Origin: Ferranicluibacter rubi
Lineage (GTDB): Bacteria; Pseudomonadota; Alphaproteobacteria; Rhizobiales; Rhizobiaceae
NCBI RefSeq assembly: GCF_011603255.1
Contig: NZ_JAANCM010000003.1
Coordinates: forward strand, 124,001 to 188,000
Direction: 5' to 3'
Length of the DNA stretch: 64,000 nt
Within the stretch, counting starts at the first letter, position 1; each line of letters opens with the position of its first letter. Positions 1-9,345 of the stretch are shown here, piece by piece. The notes beneath the pieces were generated by a model. It was not told the DNA's origin. It did not search any database and saw only the letters and a program-made list of their open reading frames with translations. The translations under genes and the position numbers were made by a program.

Positions 1-1
1 C

Positions 2-1198
2 TTCCAGGGTTTCCGCCGCCCGGACGGGCGTGTCGGCACGCGCAACTATATCGGCATTCTGTCGTCGGTGAACTGTTCCGCCACCGTCGCCGGCTTCATT
101 GCCGAGGCGGTCGAGCGGTCCGGCATTCTCAAGGATTACCCCGATATCGACGGCGTCATTCCCTTCACCCACGGCACCGGCTGCGGCATGGCGTCGAAAG
201 GGGAGGGGTACGATATTCTGGCCCGCACCCAATGGGGTTACGCGACCCATCCCAACCTTGCCGCCGTGGTTCTCGTCGGCCTCGGCTGCGAGGTCTTCCA
301 GATCCCGCGCCTGAAGCAGCAATATGGCATCGTCGAAGGCGATCATTTTCAGAGCCTGACGATCCAGGAAACCGGAGGAACACGCCGCTCGATCGAGGCC
401 GGCGTCGAACGCATTCGCGATCTCCTGCCAATGGCCGCAAAGGCGCGCCGGGAAACGGTTTCCGCTTCCGAAATCACGCTGGCCCTGCAATGTGGCGGTT
501 CCGACGGCTATTCCGGGCTCACGGCCAATCCTGCGCTCGGGGCGGCGGTGGACCAGCTCGTGCGGCAGGGCGGCACGGCCATCCTGTCGGAGACGCCCGA
601 GATTTTCGGCGCCGAACACCTGTTGACCCGCCGGGCCGAGAGCGAAGCAGTCGGGCAGAAGATCGTCGATCTGATCGACTGGTGGACCGACTATGCCGCG
701 CGCGCCGGCGGCGAGCTGAACAACAATCCGTCGCCCGGCAACAAGGCCGGCGGACTGACGACGATCCTCGAAAAATCGCTTGGCGCTGTCGCCAAGGGCG
801 GCACCTCGACCCTGCGCGGGGTCTATGCCTATGCCGAGCGCATCGATCGCAAGGGCTTCGTCTATATGGACACGCCAGGCTACGATCCGGTTGCCGCAAC
901 GGGGCAGGTGGCCGGCGGCGCCAATGTGATCGCGTTTACCACAGGGCGTGGCTCGGCCTACGGCTGCAAGCCGACGCCGTCGATCAAGCTCGCCACCAAT
1001 TCCGATCTCTATCGCCGCATGGAAGAGGATATGGACATCAATTGCGGCGACGTCCTCGAAGGCGTGAGCATCGAGGAGAAGGGCCGCGAGATCTTCCAGA
1101 CGGTGCTGCGCGTCGCCTCCGGCGAGCGCTCGAAGTCGGAGGAGCTCGGCTATGGTGCGAACGAGTTCGTTCCGTGGCAGATCGGGGCGACGATGTGA
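2..1198 (+). CDS. UxaA-family sugar-acid dehydratase (altronate/galactarate type), 5' end outside the window
   Basis: The frame is already open at the window edge and gives the last 398 residues of a dehydratase of the UxaA/GarD superfamily. These cytoplasmic enzymes remove water from altronate- or galactarate-type sugar acids to give 2-keto-3-deoxy acids. The visible part begins GFRRPDGRVGTRNYIGIL, the usual start of the large domain, and carries GTGCGMASKGEGYD and NNNPSPGNKAGGLTTILEKS, both typical of the family. An internal GTG at 68 could be read as a start, but the homologous residues before it argue that the gene simply continues upstream. The exact substrate cannot be told from this part. 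It converges on the cyclase gene with only about 40 bp between them. Confidence 0.9.
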   Translation, partial: FQGFRRPDGRVGTRNYIGILSSVNCSATVAGFIAEAVERSGILKDYPDIDGVIPFTHGTGCGMASKGEGYDILARTQWGYATHPNLAAVVLVGLGCEVFQIPRLKQQYGIVEGDHFQSLTIQETGGTRRSIEAGVERIRDLLPMAAKARRETVSASEITLALQCGGSDGYSGLTANPALGAAVDQLVRQGGTAILSETPEIFGAEHLLTRRAESEAVGQKIVDLIDWWTDYAARAGGELNNNPSPGNKAGGLTTILEKSLGAVAKGGTSTLRGVYAYAERIDRKGFVYMDTPGYDPVAATGQVAGGANVIAFTTGRGSAYGCKPTPSIKLATNSDLYRRMEEDMDINCGDVLEGVSIEEKGREIFQTVLRVASGERSKSEELGYGANEFVPWQIGATM

Positions 1199-1241
1199 TG
1201 CCGGATGGCTGACATCAAGCCATGCCGCGACGGGTGAGAGG

Positions 1242-2096
1242 CTATCTCCCGACACCAGCCTGCAACGCGGGCGGCAGCACATGGGCATGATTGCCGTCGT
1301 TGCGAAGCTGCTCCGGAATGTCGTCCGCGTGCAGAATGAGGTTTCGGCCCGAGGCCTTGGCGATGTAGAGAGCCTTGTCCGCGGCGGCAAATAGCTGCGC
1401 GAAGCCTTGATAGTGGGCAAACTCGGCGACACCAGCGGAGACGGTCACCGCAGTTTGGACGCCACCGAGGTTGATGGGGTTGCGCGAAATACGCACGACG
1501 GCCTCGCCGGCAAGCACCATCCGCTCTGCCGCTTCCATGCCGACGATGAGAACCGCAAACTCCTCGCCGCCGATGCGCGCAAGAACATGCGGCGGCTGGA
1601 AATTGTCATTGAGGACGGAGGCGACAGAGACGATGGCGCGGTCGCCTGCCTCATGTCCGAAACTGTCGTTCAGTGCCTTGAAACGGTCGATGTCGAAAAC
1701 GACGAGGGAGGCTTCGCCCTTGTGTTCGGCATAGGCTGCGAGAAAGGCACGGCGATTGAGAAGACCCGATAGCTGATCGGTGCGGCTCAACGCCTCGAAG
1801 CGAGCCCGCGAGATCGACAGATCGTGGATCGCAAGACCAATGATATACAGGATGGTGAAGATCAGCGGCGTGCCGAGCAGCGTCGTGATGAGCACGCCGA
1901 CCGTCGCCGCCGGTACCAGCCGGTAGGGCAGCAGCCCGAACGCGTCCAGCACCAGATGGCCGATCACATTGAGGATATCGCCGACGAAGACGACGCCGAG
2001 GGCGGAGCGTAGGGCGACGAAGAAGACATCGCGGCGTGAAGCAAATGCATCCGTTGCGCAGAAAACAAGAATAGTGCGTTTCGCCCAGGCGATCAT
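1242..2096 (-). CDS. membrane-bound diguanylate cyclase (GGDEF)
   Basis: A 284-residue protein with hydrophobic segments over roughly residues 22-95 and a GGDEF domain over about 100-265. The active-site motif is GGEEF at 176-180, preceded by the metal-binding region FDIDRFKALND, so it should make cyclic-di-GMP from two GTP at the inner membrane. The inhibitory I-site (RxxD about five residues before GGEEF) is absent: that position reads QPPH, so product inhibition through it is not expected. No EAL or known sensor domain is visible beyond the membrane part. AAGGAG lies about 10 nt before the ATG at 2096. It stands alone and converges with the dehydratase. Confidence 0.9.
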   Translation of the reverse strand: MIAWAKRTILVFCATDAFASRRDVFFVALRSALGVVFVGDILNVIGHLVLDAFGLLPYRLVPAATVGVLITTLLGTPLIFTILYIIGLAIHDLSISRARFEALSRTDQLSGLLNRRAFLAAYAEHKGEASLVVFDIDRFKALNDSFGHEAGDRAIVSVASVLNDNFQPPHVLARIGGEEFAVLIVGMEAAERMVLAGEAVVRISRNPINLGGVQTAVTVSAGVAEFAHYQGFAQLFAAADKALYIAKASGRNLILHADDIPEQLRNDGNHAHVLPPALQAGVGR

Positions 2097-2304
2097 GAAG
2101 TCGGGTCTCCTTCATGCCGCAGTTTAAAGCGCATGATCTAACAGATTGCATACAAATTGGGCCGACCCTAATTTGAGGGTATCCGTCGAGGCTCGTTTCA
2201 AACGAAAAGCCGCCCGTATGCTTTACGAAGCCTTACCCTCTTTGCCCTCAGCCATCTCTTGCCATGCCGCTGATCGACGACGACAGAGGTCGAGAAAAGA
2301 ACGC

Positions 2305-2335
2305 TTGACTGAGAGTGCACTCGAACCCGTAGCCT
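2305..2335 (+). promoter_or_regulatory. MerR-type promoter with 19-bp spacer and palindromic operator
   Basis: A -35 element TTGACT (2305-2310) and a -10-like TAGCCT (2330-2335) are separated by exactly 19 bp, the overlong spacer typical of promoters remodelled by MerR-family activators. The perfect palindrome GAGTGCACTC (2313-2322) lies inside the spacer. The MerR gene starts 31 bp downstream, so autoregulation is the simplest reading. The architecture is seen in the sequence; binding is inferred. Confidence 0.6.
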
Positions 2336-2365
2336 TTGAAGCGTCGTTGAAAGAGAAGAGGGCCT

Positions 2366-2794
2366 ATGAAGATCGGTGAGCTTGCAAAACGCTCCGGACT
2401 ATCGGCGCATACGATCCGCTACTATGAGCGTATCGGTCTGCTGCCCTATGCCGATCGCGATGGGTCGAGCCAACGCGATTATGATGCGGCCATCCTCATC
2501 TGGATCGCCTTCCTGCGCCGGCTGAAGGCGACGGGCATGCCGATCCGGGAGATGCTGCTCTACGCCGAACTTCGCAGCCGCGGTCCCGCAACGGAACCGG
2601 AGCGGCGTGTCCTTCTGGAGCAGCACCGGAATCGTGTCGGCGAACATATCGCCGATCTCCAGGCCAATCTTCTCGTCCTCGATGCCAAGATCTCCGGATA
2701 TGCCGGGGCAGAAAAAGGGACAGACCATCATGACACAGGAACACCAAATGACGGGCGAAAGCCGACTGGAAAGAGGCAGGCGGGCACTCGCTGA
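2366..2794 (+). CDS. MerR-family transcriptional regulator
   Basis: A 142-residue regulator with the MerR winged-helix at residues 1-70 (MKIGELAKRSGLSAHTIRYYERIGLL) followed by a helical dimerisation region. There is no pair of C-terminal cysteines as in metal-sensing MerR, CueR or ZntR, so it more likely belongs to the small-molecule or aldehyde/redox-sensing branch. Its end overlaps the start of the next gene (2730), which implies co-transcription and a shared stimulus. The 19-bp-spacer promoter just upstream supports autoregulation. Family assignment is firm; the inducer is unknown. Confidence 0.92.
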   Translation: MKIGELAKRSGLSAHTIRYYERIGLLPYADRDGSSQRDYDAAILIWIAFLRRLKATGMPIREMLLYAELRSRGPATEPERRVLLEQHRNRVGEHIADLQANLLVLDAKISGYAGAEKGTDHHDTGTPNDGRKPTGKRQAGTR

Positions 2795-3143
2795 AATCGA
2801 CGGGCAGGCCGGGGAAAATGTCGTTGCCGCACTGGCGGATATCGCCCCGGATTTTGCGACATACCTCCTCGAATTCCCGTTCGGCGACATCTACAGCCGG
2901 CCGGGCCTTGACTTACGTGCCCGGGAGATCGCGACCATTGCGGCTTTGACAGCCATGGGCACCGCGGCGCCACAGCTGAAGGTTCATATCGAGGCGGGGC
3001 TGAATGTCGGGCTATCACGGGAGGAGATCACGGAAATCATGATGCAGATGGCGGTCTATGCGGGGTTTCCGTCGGCACTCAACGGTCTGTCTGCAGCAAA
3101 GGAGGTCTTTGGAAAACGCGATGTTCTCCCGCTGACGATGTAG
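2730..3143 (+). CDS. carboxymuconolactone decarboxylase (AhpD-like) family protein
   Basis: A 137-residue all-helical protein of the CMD/AhpD superfamily. The segment LRAREIATIAALTAMGTAAPQ followed by HIEAGLNVGLSREEITEIM is the family core. It has alanines and glycines where AhpD has its CxxC pair, so peroxidase-type redox chemistry is unlikely and a decarboxylase-like or unknown role fits better. The start chosen is the ATG at 2730, preceded by AAGGGA; it lies inside the end of the MerR gene, so the two form an operon. An in-frame ATG at 2748 is an alternative. Confidence 0.88.
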   Translation: MTQEHQMTGESRLERGRRALAEIDGQAGENVVAALADIAPDFATYLLEFPFGDIYSRPGLDLRAREIATIAALTAMGTAAPQLKVHIEAGLNVGLSREEITEIMMQMAVYAGFPSALNGLSAAKEVFGKRDVLPLTM

Positions 3144-3344
3144 ACGATCAACGTTTCCCGCGATGATCCGGCGATGCTGGCGCTTCCACCGCCGTTGAGC
3201 TGGCTTGTTGCGGGCACGCGCGTCGCGATCTCAAAGGAGCTGTGGGTAGACAGCTCTTGCTCATTTTATAACCCCGTAAGCCGCTTGACACATTTTTAGG
3301 CCCCTCATAGAAATTGAACCAATCGGTAAAAATGGGGAACGCAA

Positions 3345-4331
3345 ATGACGAAGCAATTCTTGATGTCGCGCCGTGCCGTTCTGGCATCGGGAATGGTTTT
3401 GGGCGCAAGCGCGTTTGCGCCCTCCCTTCGCGCCGCAACGCCGGTGATGGTGGCCGGCATTCACGGGTCTCCGGTCGAAAATGCTTGGAACTCGGTGCTG
3501 CACAAGGCGCTGCAGGACGCCGCAAAGGAAGGCGTTATTGAATACGTCTTCTCGGAAGGCGTCTCCGGCACGGACTATCCCCGCGCCATGCGGGAATATG
3601 CGGAGCAGGGGGCGAAGCTGATCATCGGCGAGACGTTCCCGGTCGAGAAGCAGGCGCGCGAGGTTGCGGCAGATTATCCCGACACGGCCTTCGTGATGGG
3701 CTCCAGCGGTAAGGAAGCTGGCAACAATTTCGGTGTCTTCGGCACATGGAACTTCGACGGCGCCTACCTCGCGGGCATGCTTGCCGGCAAGATGACCAAG
3801 TCGAACGTCGTTGGCTCGGTCGGCGCGATGCCGATCCCCGAGGTCAACATGCTGATCAACGCGTTTGCGGCCGGCGTGAAGGCTGTAAACCCCGATGCGA
3901 AGCATCTCGTCACCTTCATCGGCACGTTCTTCGACCCGCCGAAGGCGCGCGAAGCCGGTCTCGCACAGATCGATGCCGGCGCGGATATTCTCTTCGGCGA
4001 GCGCATCGGCACGGCCGACGCCGCCAAGGAGCGTGGCATCAAGTCCGTGGGATCGCTGGTCGATTACACGCCGCGTTATCCCGATACGGTCTTTGCGAAC
4101 GCGCTGTGGAACTTCCGGCCGATCCTCGACGCCGCTCTGGCCGATATCGCCGCGGGCAAGCCGACCGGCCGCGACTACACCGCCTATGGCCTGATGAAAG
4201 AAGGCGGCAGCGATATCGTCTTCGTGAAGGGCGTCGCCCCGGCAGACGCCGAAGCCGCGATGGAAGCCAAGCGCGCCGAGATCAAGGCGGGCACGTTCGA
4301 CGTTCCGAGAGTGGCGGACGAGCCGAAGTAG
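3345..4331 (+). CDS. BMP-family ABC transporter substrate-binding protein
   Basis: A 328-residue periplasmic binding protein of the basic-membrane-protein (BMP/Med/TmpC) family, which delivers nucleosides, purines or related compounds to ABC importers. The N-terminus carries a twin-arginine-like signal (SRRAVLASGMVLGAS) with probable cleavage after SLRA. The mature part has typical segments such as YVFSEGVSGTDY, NFDGAYLAGMLAGKM and NAFAAGVKAVNP. It heads a run of five genes with an amidase, one double ATPase and two permeases, a complete importer. The substrate is not determined; the amidase suggests a molecule with an amide bond. Confidence 0.93.
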   Translation: MTKQFLMSRRAVLASGMVLGASAFAPSLRAATPVMVAGIHGSPVENAWNSVLHKALQDAAKEGVIEYVFSEGVSGTDYPRAMREYAEQGAKLIIGETFPVEKQAREVAADYPDTAFVMGSSGKEAGNNFGVFGTWNFDGAYLAGMLAGKMTKSNVVGSVGAMPIPEVNMLINAFAAGVKAVNPDAKHLVTFIGTFFDPPKAREAGLAQIDAGADILFGERIGTADAAKERGIKSVGSLVDYTPRYPDTVFANALWNFRPILDAALADIAAGKPTGRDYTAYGLMKEGGSDIVFVKGVAPADAEAAMEAKRAEIKAGTFDVPRVADEPK

Positions 4332-4338
4332 CCTGCGC

Positions 4339-5757
4339 GTGACCACGGATGCGACGGCTCTGGCGGAGGCGATCGCCAGCGGCCGCCTCACCAGCACACA
4401 GGCCATGCAGGCGTCGTTCGCTGCTGCCGAGACCGTTGCAGGCCTCGGCGCCATCACCTATCGCGACGAGGCGAGGGGCCTTGCCGCAGCGGCGGCGATC
4501 GACGCCCTCCCGCCAGGCTCGCCAGAGCGTGCCGCTATGCGGTTCGCCGGTGTGCCGACGCTTGCCAAGGACCTTGGCGGGCCGTTTGCGGGCTTTCCGG
4601 TCGCGGCAGGTTCCAACCTGCTGGCGCGCGGCAGCACGCATGCCGACAGCCCGGACTCCGATCTTGCCGAACGCTTCCGCGCGTCCGGCCTCTGCCTCTT
4701 CGGGCTGACCACCAGCCCGGAATTCGGACTGTCGCTCGCAAGCGAGCCGGCCATCGGTCCGATCTGCCGCAATCCGCTCGACCCAGGCCGGACGGCCGGC
4801 GGGTCCTCCGGTGGGGCCGCGGCCGCGGTTGCCGCCGGCATCGTCGCCATCGCCCATGCAACGGATGCGGGCGGTTCCATTCGCGTGCCCGCCGCCTGCT
4901 GCGGCCTCGTCGGCCTCAAGCCCAGCCGTGGGGCGATGCCGGCCGGCCCGAGCTTCGGCAACCACCTTGGCGGCATCGCGTCGGAACTTGCCGTCTGCCG
5001 CTCGGTCCGCGACACATCTGCGATTTTTTCAGCCCTGAGCGGGAATGCGCGCGGGCCGTTCCCACCTGTGAAAAACGCACAACGGACCTCCGCTCCGCTT
5101 CGCATCGGCATCCTGACCGACACCGGCGCGCTTTACCCGACAGACGCCGACCGGATGGCCATCGTCGAGGCAGCAGGACAGGCGCTTGAGGCTGATGGGC
5201 ACCGGCTGGTACCAGTGCCGTTCACGGCAATCGAAGAAGCCTGCGCTTCAAGTCGCCGCGCCTTCGTCGATATCGTTTGCGCGAACCTCGCCGGCTCCGT
5301 CACTACATTCGGTCTCGATGCCGCGCGCGCGGAAACGCTGACGCAGGCAGTCATCGCGCGGGGCCTGTCGCTACCGGCCGTCGATCTCTGGAGAAGCCTG
5401 AACGCCATGGTTCTCGTCAGCCGCGATCTATGGCGTCTCTTCGATGGTATCGACGCTCTGCTCTGCCCGATCCTCTCAGGACCGCCACTCCCCATCGGTT
5501 CCTTCCCGAGCGATCACGCGGATCTCGACCTGCACTTCGGGCGCATGGCGGCATTCGCGCCGCTGGCCTCGCTGGCCAATGCCTCGGGATGTCCGGCCCT
5601 CACGCTTCCCTTCGGCACCGACACTCATGGCTTGCCGCTGCCGGTCCAGATCATGGCGCCGATGGGCGGCGAAGCACTGCTCCTACAGCTCGCGCACCGT
5701 CTGGAGCAGGAGCAGCGCTATACGCATCCGTTCCCCATCGCCGGATTGGCGTCATGA
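4339..5757 (+). CDS. amidase-signature hydrolase
   Basis: A 472-residue amidase-signature enzyme. The Ser-cisSer-Lys triad is visible as K77 (TLAKDLGGP), S156 (AGGSSGGAA) and S180 (TDAGGSIRVPA), with spacings of 79 and 24 residues that equal those of peptide amidase. It has no signal peptide, so it should hydrolyse an amide in the cytoplasm after import. Translation starts at GTG 4339, seven bases after the binding-protein stop, and its stop overlaps the ATPase start (ATGA), so it is tightly bound into the transport operon. The substrate is unknown but probably is the transported molecule or a product of it. Confidence 0.93.
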   Translation: MTTDATALAEAIASGRLTSTQAMQASFAAAETVAGLGAITYRDEARGLAAAAAIDALPPGSPERAAMRFAGVPTLAKDLGGPFAGFPVAAGSNLLARGSTHADSPDSDLAERFRASGLCLFGLTTSPEFGLSLASEPAIGPICRNPLDPGRTAGGSSGGAAAAVAAGIVAIAHATDAGGSIRVPAACCGLVGLKPSRGAMPAGPSFGNHLGGIASELAVCRSVRDTSAIFSALSGNARGPFPPVKNAQRTSAPLRIGILTDTGALYPTDADRMAIVEAAGQALEADGHRLVPVPFTAIEEACASSRRAFVDIVCANLAGSVTTFGLDAARAETLTQAVIARGLSLPAVDLWRSLNAMVLVSRDLWRLFDGIDALLCPILSGPPLPIGSFPSDHADLDLHFGRMAAFAPLASLANASGCPALTLPFGTDTHGLPLPVQIMAPMGGEALLLQLAHRLEQEQRYTHPFPIAGLAS

Positions 5758-7283
5758 CGAAACCAGTGCTGGAGATCGTCGGCGTCAGCAAGCGTTTCGG
5801 CACCAACCTTGCCAATGACGGCATCTCGCTTTCGCTTGCGAAGGGCGAGATCGTCGCGCTTCTCGGTGAGAACGGCGCCGGCAAGACAACGCTGATGAGC
5901 ATTCTCTTCGGCCATTACGTGCCCGACAGCGGCAAGGTGCTGATCAACGGAACCGCATTGCCGCCGGGCAAGCCGCGCGCCGCCATTCGCGCCGGCATCG
6001 GCATGGTGCACCAGCACTTCTCGCTCGCCCCCAACCTCACGGCCCTTGAAAACGTGACGACGGGAACGGAAAGCCTCTGGTCGCTGTGCTCCCGCCGCGC
6101 CGAGGCGCGTGCCAAGCTGCTCGACATCGCACAGCGCTTCGGGCTGAGCGTCGATCCCGACGCCCGGCTCGGGGATCTGTCGGTAGGCGAGCAGCAGCGC
6201 GTGGAAATATTGAAAGCGCTCTACAACGACGCTCGCATTCTGGTGCTGGACGAGCCGACCGCGGTGCTGACGCAGGCCGAGGCCGAGACGCTGTTCGCGA
6301 CGCTGAAGGTCATGGCGCGCCAGGGGCTTTCGCTCATCTTCATATCGCACAAGCTGGACGAGGTGATGGCGACCGCCGACCGCATCATCGTTCTGCGCGG
6401 CGGCCGGCATGTGGCGGACCGCAAGGCCTCGGAAACCACAAAAGCGGAGCTTGCCGAGCTCATGGTCGGGCGCAGCGTGTCGCGGCCCGTGCGTGTAGCA
6501 GCCACACCGGGCGAAACGGTTCTGGAAGCCGCCGCCGTCTCCGTGCGCCATCAAGGCGTGGATACGCTGAAGGCGGTGGATTTCCGCCTGCGGGCCGGCG
6601 AAGTGCTCGGCATCATCGGCGTGTCCGGAAACGGGCAGGGGGTGCTGGCGCAGCTTTTGTCCGGAACCATATCCCGCACCTCCGGCGACCTCCTCCTGTT
6701 CGGCAAGCCCGTCGATCATCTCTCCGTTGCGGATGTCGTGGCCGCCGGCATCGGGCGCATTCCGGAGGATCGCAACAAGGAGGGCGCGATCGGCGAGATG
6801 GCGATCTGGGAAAACGCCATTCTCGAACGGCTTCCGAACTATGCGAAGTACGGCCTCGTGGACCGTGCGGGCGGCATGCGGTTTGCCAGCGACATCATCG
6901 CGCAGTTCGACGTGCGCGGGGGAACGCCCGCCACGCGCACCCGGCTGCTGTCCGGCGGCAACATGCAGAAGCTCATTCTCGGCCGCAACCTCATCAACCG
7001 GCCGCGCATCCTGCTCGCCGCCCAGCCCGCGCGCGGTCTCGATGAAGGCGCCGTCGCTGCCGTTCACGAGCGCATCTTGGAAGCCCGCAAGGCCGGCACC
7101 GCCGTGCTGCTGATCTCCGAGGATCTGGACGAGGTGATGGCACTGGCCGACCGTATCCAGGCCATCGTTGGTGGCCGGCTGTCGCCGCCGATCCGCAACG
7201 AGGATGCCGACCGGCAAAGGCTCGGCCTGATGATGGCGGGCGAGTGGCACACAGAGCACACCGAGGTGACCCATGCGGTTTGA
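5754..7283 (+). CDS. BMP-type ABC transporter, duplicated ATP-binding protein
   Basis: A 509-residue double ATPase of the nucleoside/simple-sugar class (like YufO or RbsA). The first half has a Walker A motif (GENGAGKT, residues 38-45), signature LSVGEQQRVEI and Walker B ILVLDEPTA. The second half is degenerate: Walker A is GVSGNGQG and Walker B ends in LLAAQPARG, with LSGGNMQK as signature, as is usual in this class. The ATG at 5754 overlaps the amidase stop; upstream in-frame codons belong to amidase sequence. It energises the two permeases that follow. Confidence 0.95.
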   Translation: MTKPVLEIVGVSKRFGTNLANDGISLSLAKGEIVALLGENGAGKTTLMSILFGHYVPDSGKVLINGTALPPGKPRAAIRAGIGMVHQHFSLAPNLTALENVTTGTESLWSLCSRRAEARAKLLDIAQRFGLSVDPDARLGDLSVGEQQRVEILKALYNDARILVLDEPTAVLTQAEAETLFATLKVMARQGLSLIFISHKLDEVMATADRIIVLRGGRHVADRKASETTKAELAELMVGRSVSRPVRVAATPGETVLEAAAVSVRHQGVDTLKAVDFRLRAGEVLGIIGVSGNGQGVLAQLLSGTISRTSGDLLLFGKPVDHLSVADVVAAGIGRIPEDRNKEGAIGEMAIWENAILERLPNYAKYGLVDRAGGMRFASDIIAQFDVRGGTPATRTRLLSGGNMQKLILGRNLINRPRILLAAQPARGLDEGAVAAVHERILEARKAGTAVLLISEDLDEVMALADRIQAIVGGRLSPPIRNEDADRQRLGLMMAGEWHTEHTEVTHAV

Positions 7284-8322
7284 GCGGCGCGAACACAGGC
7301 CTCTCGCTCTGGTCATCGCCACGCCGATCCTGGCGATCGTGGTGGCGCTCGCCATATCCGGCGTGCTGATCGCCATTGCCGGCGCCCCGGTTCTGGAGGC
7401 CTATTGGCGCATCCTGAAGGGCGCGTTCGGCTCGCGCCTGTCCGTCACGGAAACGCTGACACGCGCCACGCCGCTGATGCTGACCGGCCTTGCCGCCGCC
7501 GTCGCCTTTCGGGCGCGGCTGTGGAACATCGGCGCCGAAGGCCAGCTCTATCTCGGCGCCATCGTCGTGGCCGCCACAAGCTCGCATCTCCTCGGCGGTC
7601 TTCCGCCCATCGTACAGATCCCCGCGCTGCTCGTTCTCGGCGCAATTGCCGGCATGGTTCTCCTGCTGGTGCCGCTCTGGCTGCGGCTTCGCTTCTCGGT
7701 CGATGAAGTGGTGACGACGCTGCTGCTCAACTTCGTCGCCGTCCTCTTCGTCTCCATGTTGATCGATACGGTCCTGAAAGACCCTGCAGCCTTCGGCTGG
7801 CCGCAATCGCAATCGGTGGCGGATGGCGCGATGTTGCCGAAGCTGCTGTCGCGCTCCCGCCTTCATCTCGGTCTCGCCATCGCGGTGGTCCTCGCTTTTC
7901 TCCTCCATTTCGTGCAATCGCGCACGGTCTTCGGCCTCAAGTCGCGCGCGGCCGGCCTCAATCCGCAGGCGGCCGTTTTCGCCGGCGTGCCGCTCGGCCG
8001 CACACTTGTTGGCGTCGCCTGCATATCGGGCGGCCTTGCAGGACTTGCCGGCGCGGTGGAGGTCATGGGCGTCAAGGGCTATGTGACGACGGATCTTTCG
8101 CCCGGCTACGGCTATTCCGGCATCGTCGTCGCCATGCTTGCCAACCTGCATCCGCTCGGCGTCGTGCTCGCCGCCTTGTTTACCGCGACCATGTTCGTCG
8201 GTGCCGACGGCATGAGCCGCAGCATGGGCATTCCAAGCTATATCGCGGATCTCACGGTGGCGCTGTCGCTGCTGACCATGCTGGTCGCCTTGTTCTTCAC
8301 CCAGTACAGGATCCGCCGATGA
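7273..8322 (+). CDS. BMP-type ABC transporter permease 1
   Basis: A 349-residue integral membrane protein of the branched-chain/ribose-type permease family, with about eight to ten hydrophobic segments. The conserved stretch AVAFRARLWNIGAEGQLYLGA and GYGYSGIVVAMLANLHPLG are hallmarks of the YufP-like BMP permeases. It overlaps the ATPase gene by 11 bp and is followed by the second permease with a 4-bp overlap, so all are translated together. It should form the inner-membrane pore with the next gene product. Confidence 0.94.
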   Translation: MRFERREHRPLALVIATPILAIVVALAISGVLIAIAGAPVLEAYWRILKGAFGSRLSVTETLTRATPLMLTGLAAAVAFRARLWNIGAEGQLYLGAIVVAATSSHLLGGLPPIVQIPALLVLGAIAGMVLLLVPLWLRLRFSVDEVVTTLLLNFVAVLFVSMLIDTVLKDPAAFGWPQSQSVADGAMLPKLLSRSRLHLGLAIAVVLAFLLHFVQSRTVFGLKSRAAGLNPQAAVFAGVPLGRTLVGVACISGGLAGLAGAVEVMGVKGYVTTDLSPGYGYSGIVVAMLANLHPLGVVLAALFTATMFVGADGMSRSMGIPSYIADLTVALSLLTMLVALFFTQYRIRR

Positions 8323-9263
8323 CCGCGGTGTTCGACATTCTCGCCTCCGCCGGGCTTTGGGCCGCCGTGCTGCGCATCGCCACGCCGCTGATCCTCGGCA
8401 CGCTGGGAGCGCTTCTCTGCGAAAAGGCAGGCGTCCTCAATCTCGGCATCGAGGGCATCATGACCTTCGGCGCGATGATCGGCTGGCTTTCGGTCTATAA
8501 CGGTGCCGACCTGTGGACGGGTCTGCTGATTGCGGCCGTCGCCGGTGCGGTCTTCGGCGCTCTGCATGCGCTTCTCACCGTCACGCTCGGCCTGTCGCAG
8601 CATGTGTCCGGTCTCGGCGTCACTCTGTTCGCCTCCAGTCTCAGCTATTTCCTGTTCCGCCTGCTCGTGCCGGTCGCCGGCACACCGCCGACCATCGAGC
8701 CGTTCCAGCCGATCGCGATCCCGGGTCTGAGCGATCTGCCCTTCGTCGGCCCGGCGCTCTTCGTACAGACGCCACCGACCTATCTCGCTATCCTCATCGC
8801 CCTCGTCATGGCCTACATGCTGTTTCGCACGCCTCTTGGCCTCGCTATCCGCATGACCGGCGAAAACCCGCATGCGGCGGAAGCACAAGGCATCAACCCG
8901 ATGGCGATCCGCTACGGCGCCGTCATGGCCGGCAGCGCCCTGATGGGCATGGCCGGCGCCTTCCTGACGCTTTCGGCCTTCAACAGCTTTTTCCCGACGA
9001 TGGTGCAGGGACGCGGCTGGATCTGCATCGCGCTCGTGGTCTTCTCTTCCTGGCGTCCGGGCTGCGCACTGCTCGGCGCGCTCCTCTTCGCCTTCTTCGA
9101 CAGCTTCCAGCTCCGCCTCCAGACCACGCTTGGCGGCACCGTCCCGTACCAGCTCTTCCTGATGACTCCCTACATCCTCTCCATCGCCGCCCTCGCCATC
9201 ATGGCCCGCCGCGCCCGCGTGCCGCAGGCGCTAATGCAGCCGTACAGGCGGGGTGAGCGGTGA
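8319..9263 (+). CDS. BMP-type ABC transporter permease 2
   Basis: A 314-residue membrane protein, second permease of the BMP importer (YufQ-like). It shows ATPLILGTLGALLCEKAGVL and NLGIEGIMTFGAMIGWLS, the family signature, and later GRGWICIALVVFSSW. It starts inside the end of the preceding permease gene (ATGA overlap). It is the last gene of the importer operon; an apparent insertion-sequence remnant lies about 85 bp downstream, so nothing further seems to belong to this unit. Confidence 0.94.
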   Translation: MTAVFDILASAGLWAAVLRIATPLILGTLGALLCEKAGVLNLGIEGIMTFGAMIGWLSVYNGADLWTGLLIAAVAGAVFGALHALLTVTLGLSQHVSGLGVTLFASSLSYFLFRLLVPVAGTPPTIEPFQPIAIPGLSDLPFVGPALFVQTPPTYLAILIALVMAYMLFRTPLGLAIRMTGENPHAAEAQGINPMAIRYGAVMAGSALMGMAGAFLTLSAFNSFFPTMVQGRGWICIALVVFSSWRPGCALLGALLFAFFDSFQLRLQTTLGGTVPYQLFLMTPYILSIAALAIMARRARVPQALMQPYRRGER

Positions 9264-9345
9264 AGAGGTGTGGCTGAGGTCGGAAAGCGTACATCGTGAT
9301 GCATAATAGTTCCATAACGTTGATTATGTGATCGTGTTTTGTTTT

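Noticed and set aside
5277-5753. N-terminal extension of the ABC ATPase reaching into the amidase gene
   Set aside because: The extra residues are Arg-rich out-of-frame amidase sequence; the ATPase homology begins right at the ATG at 5754.
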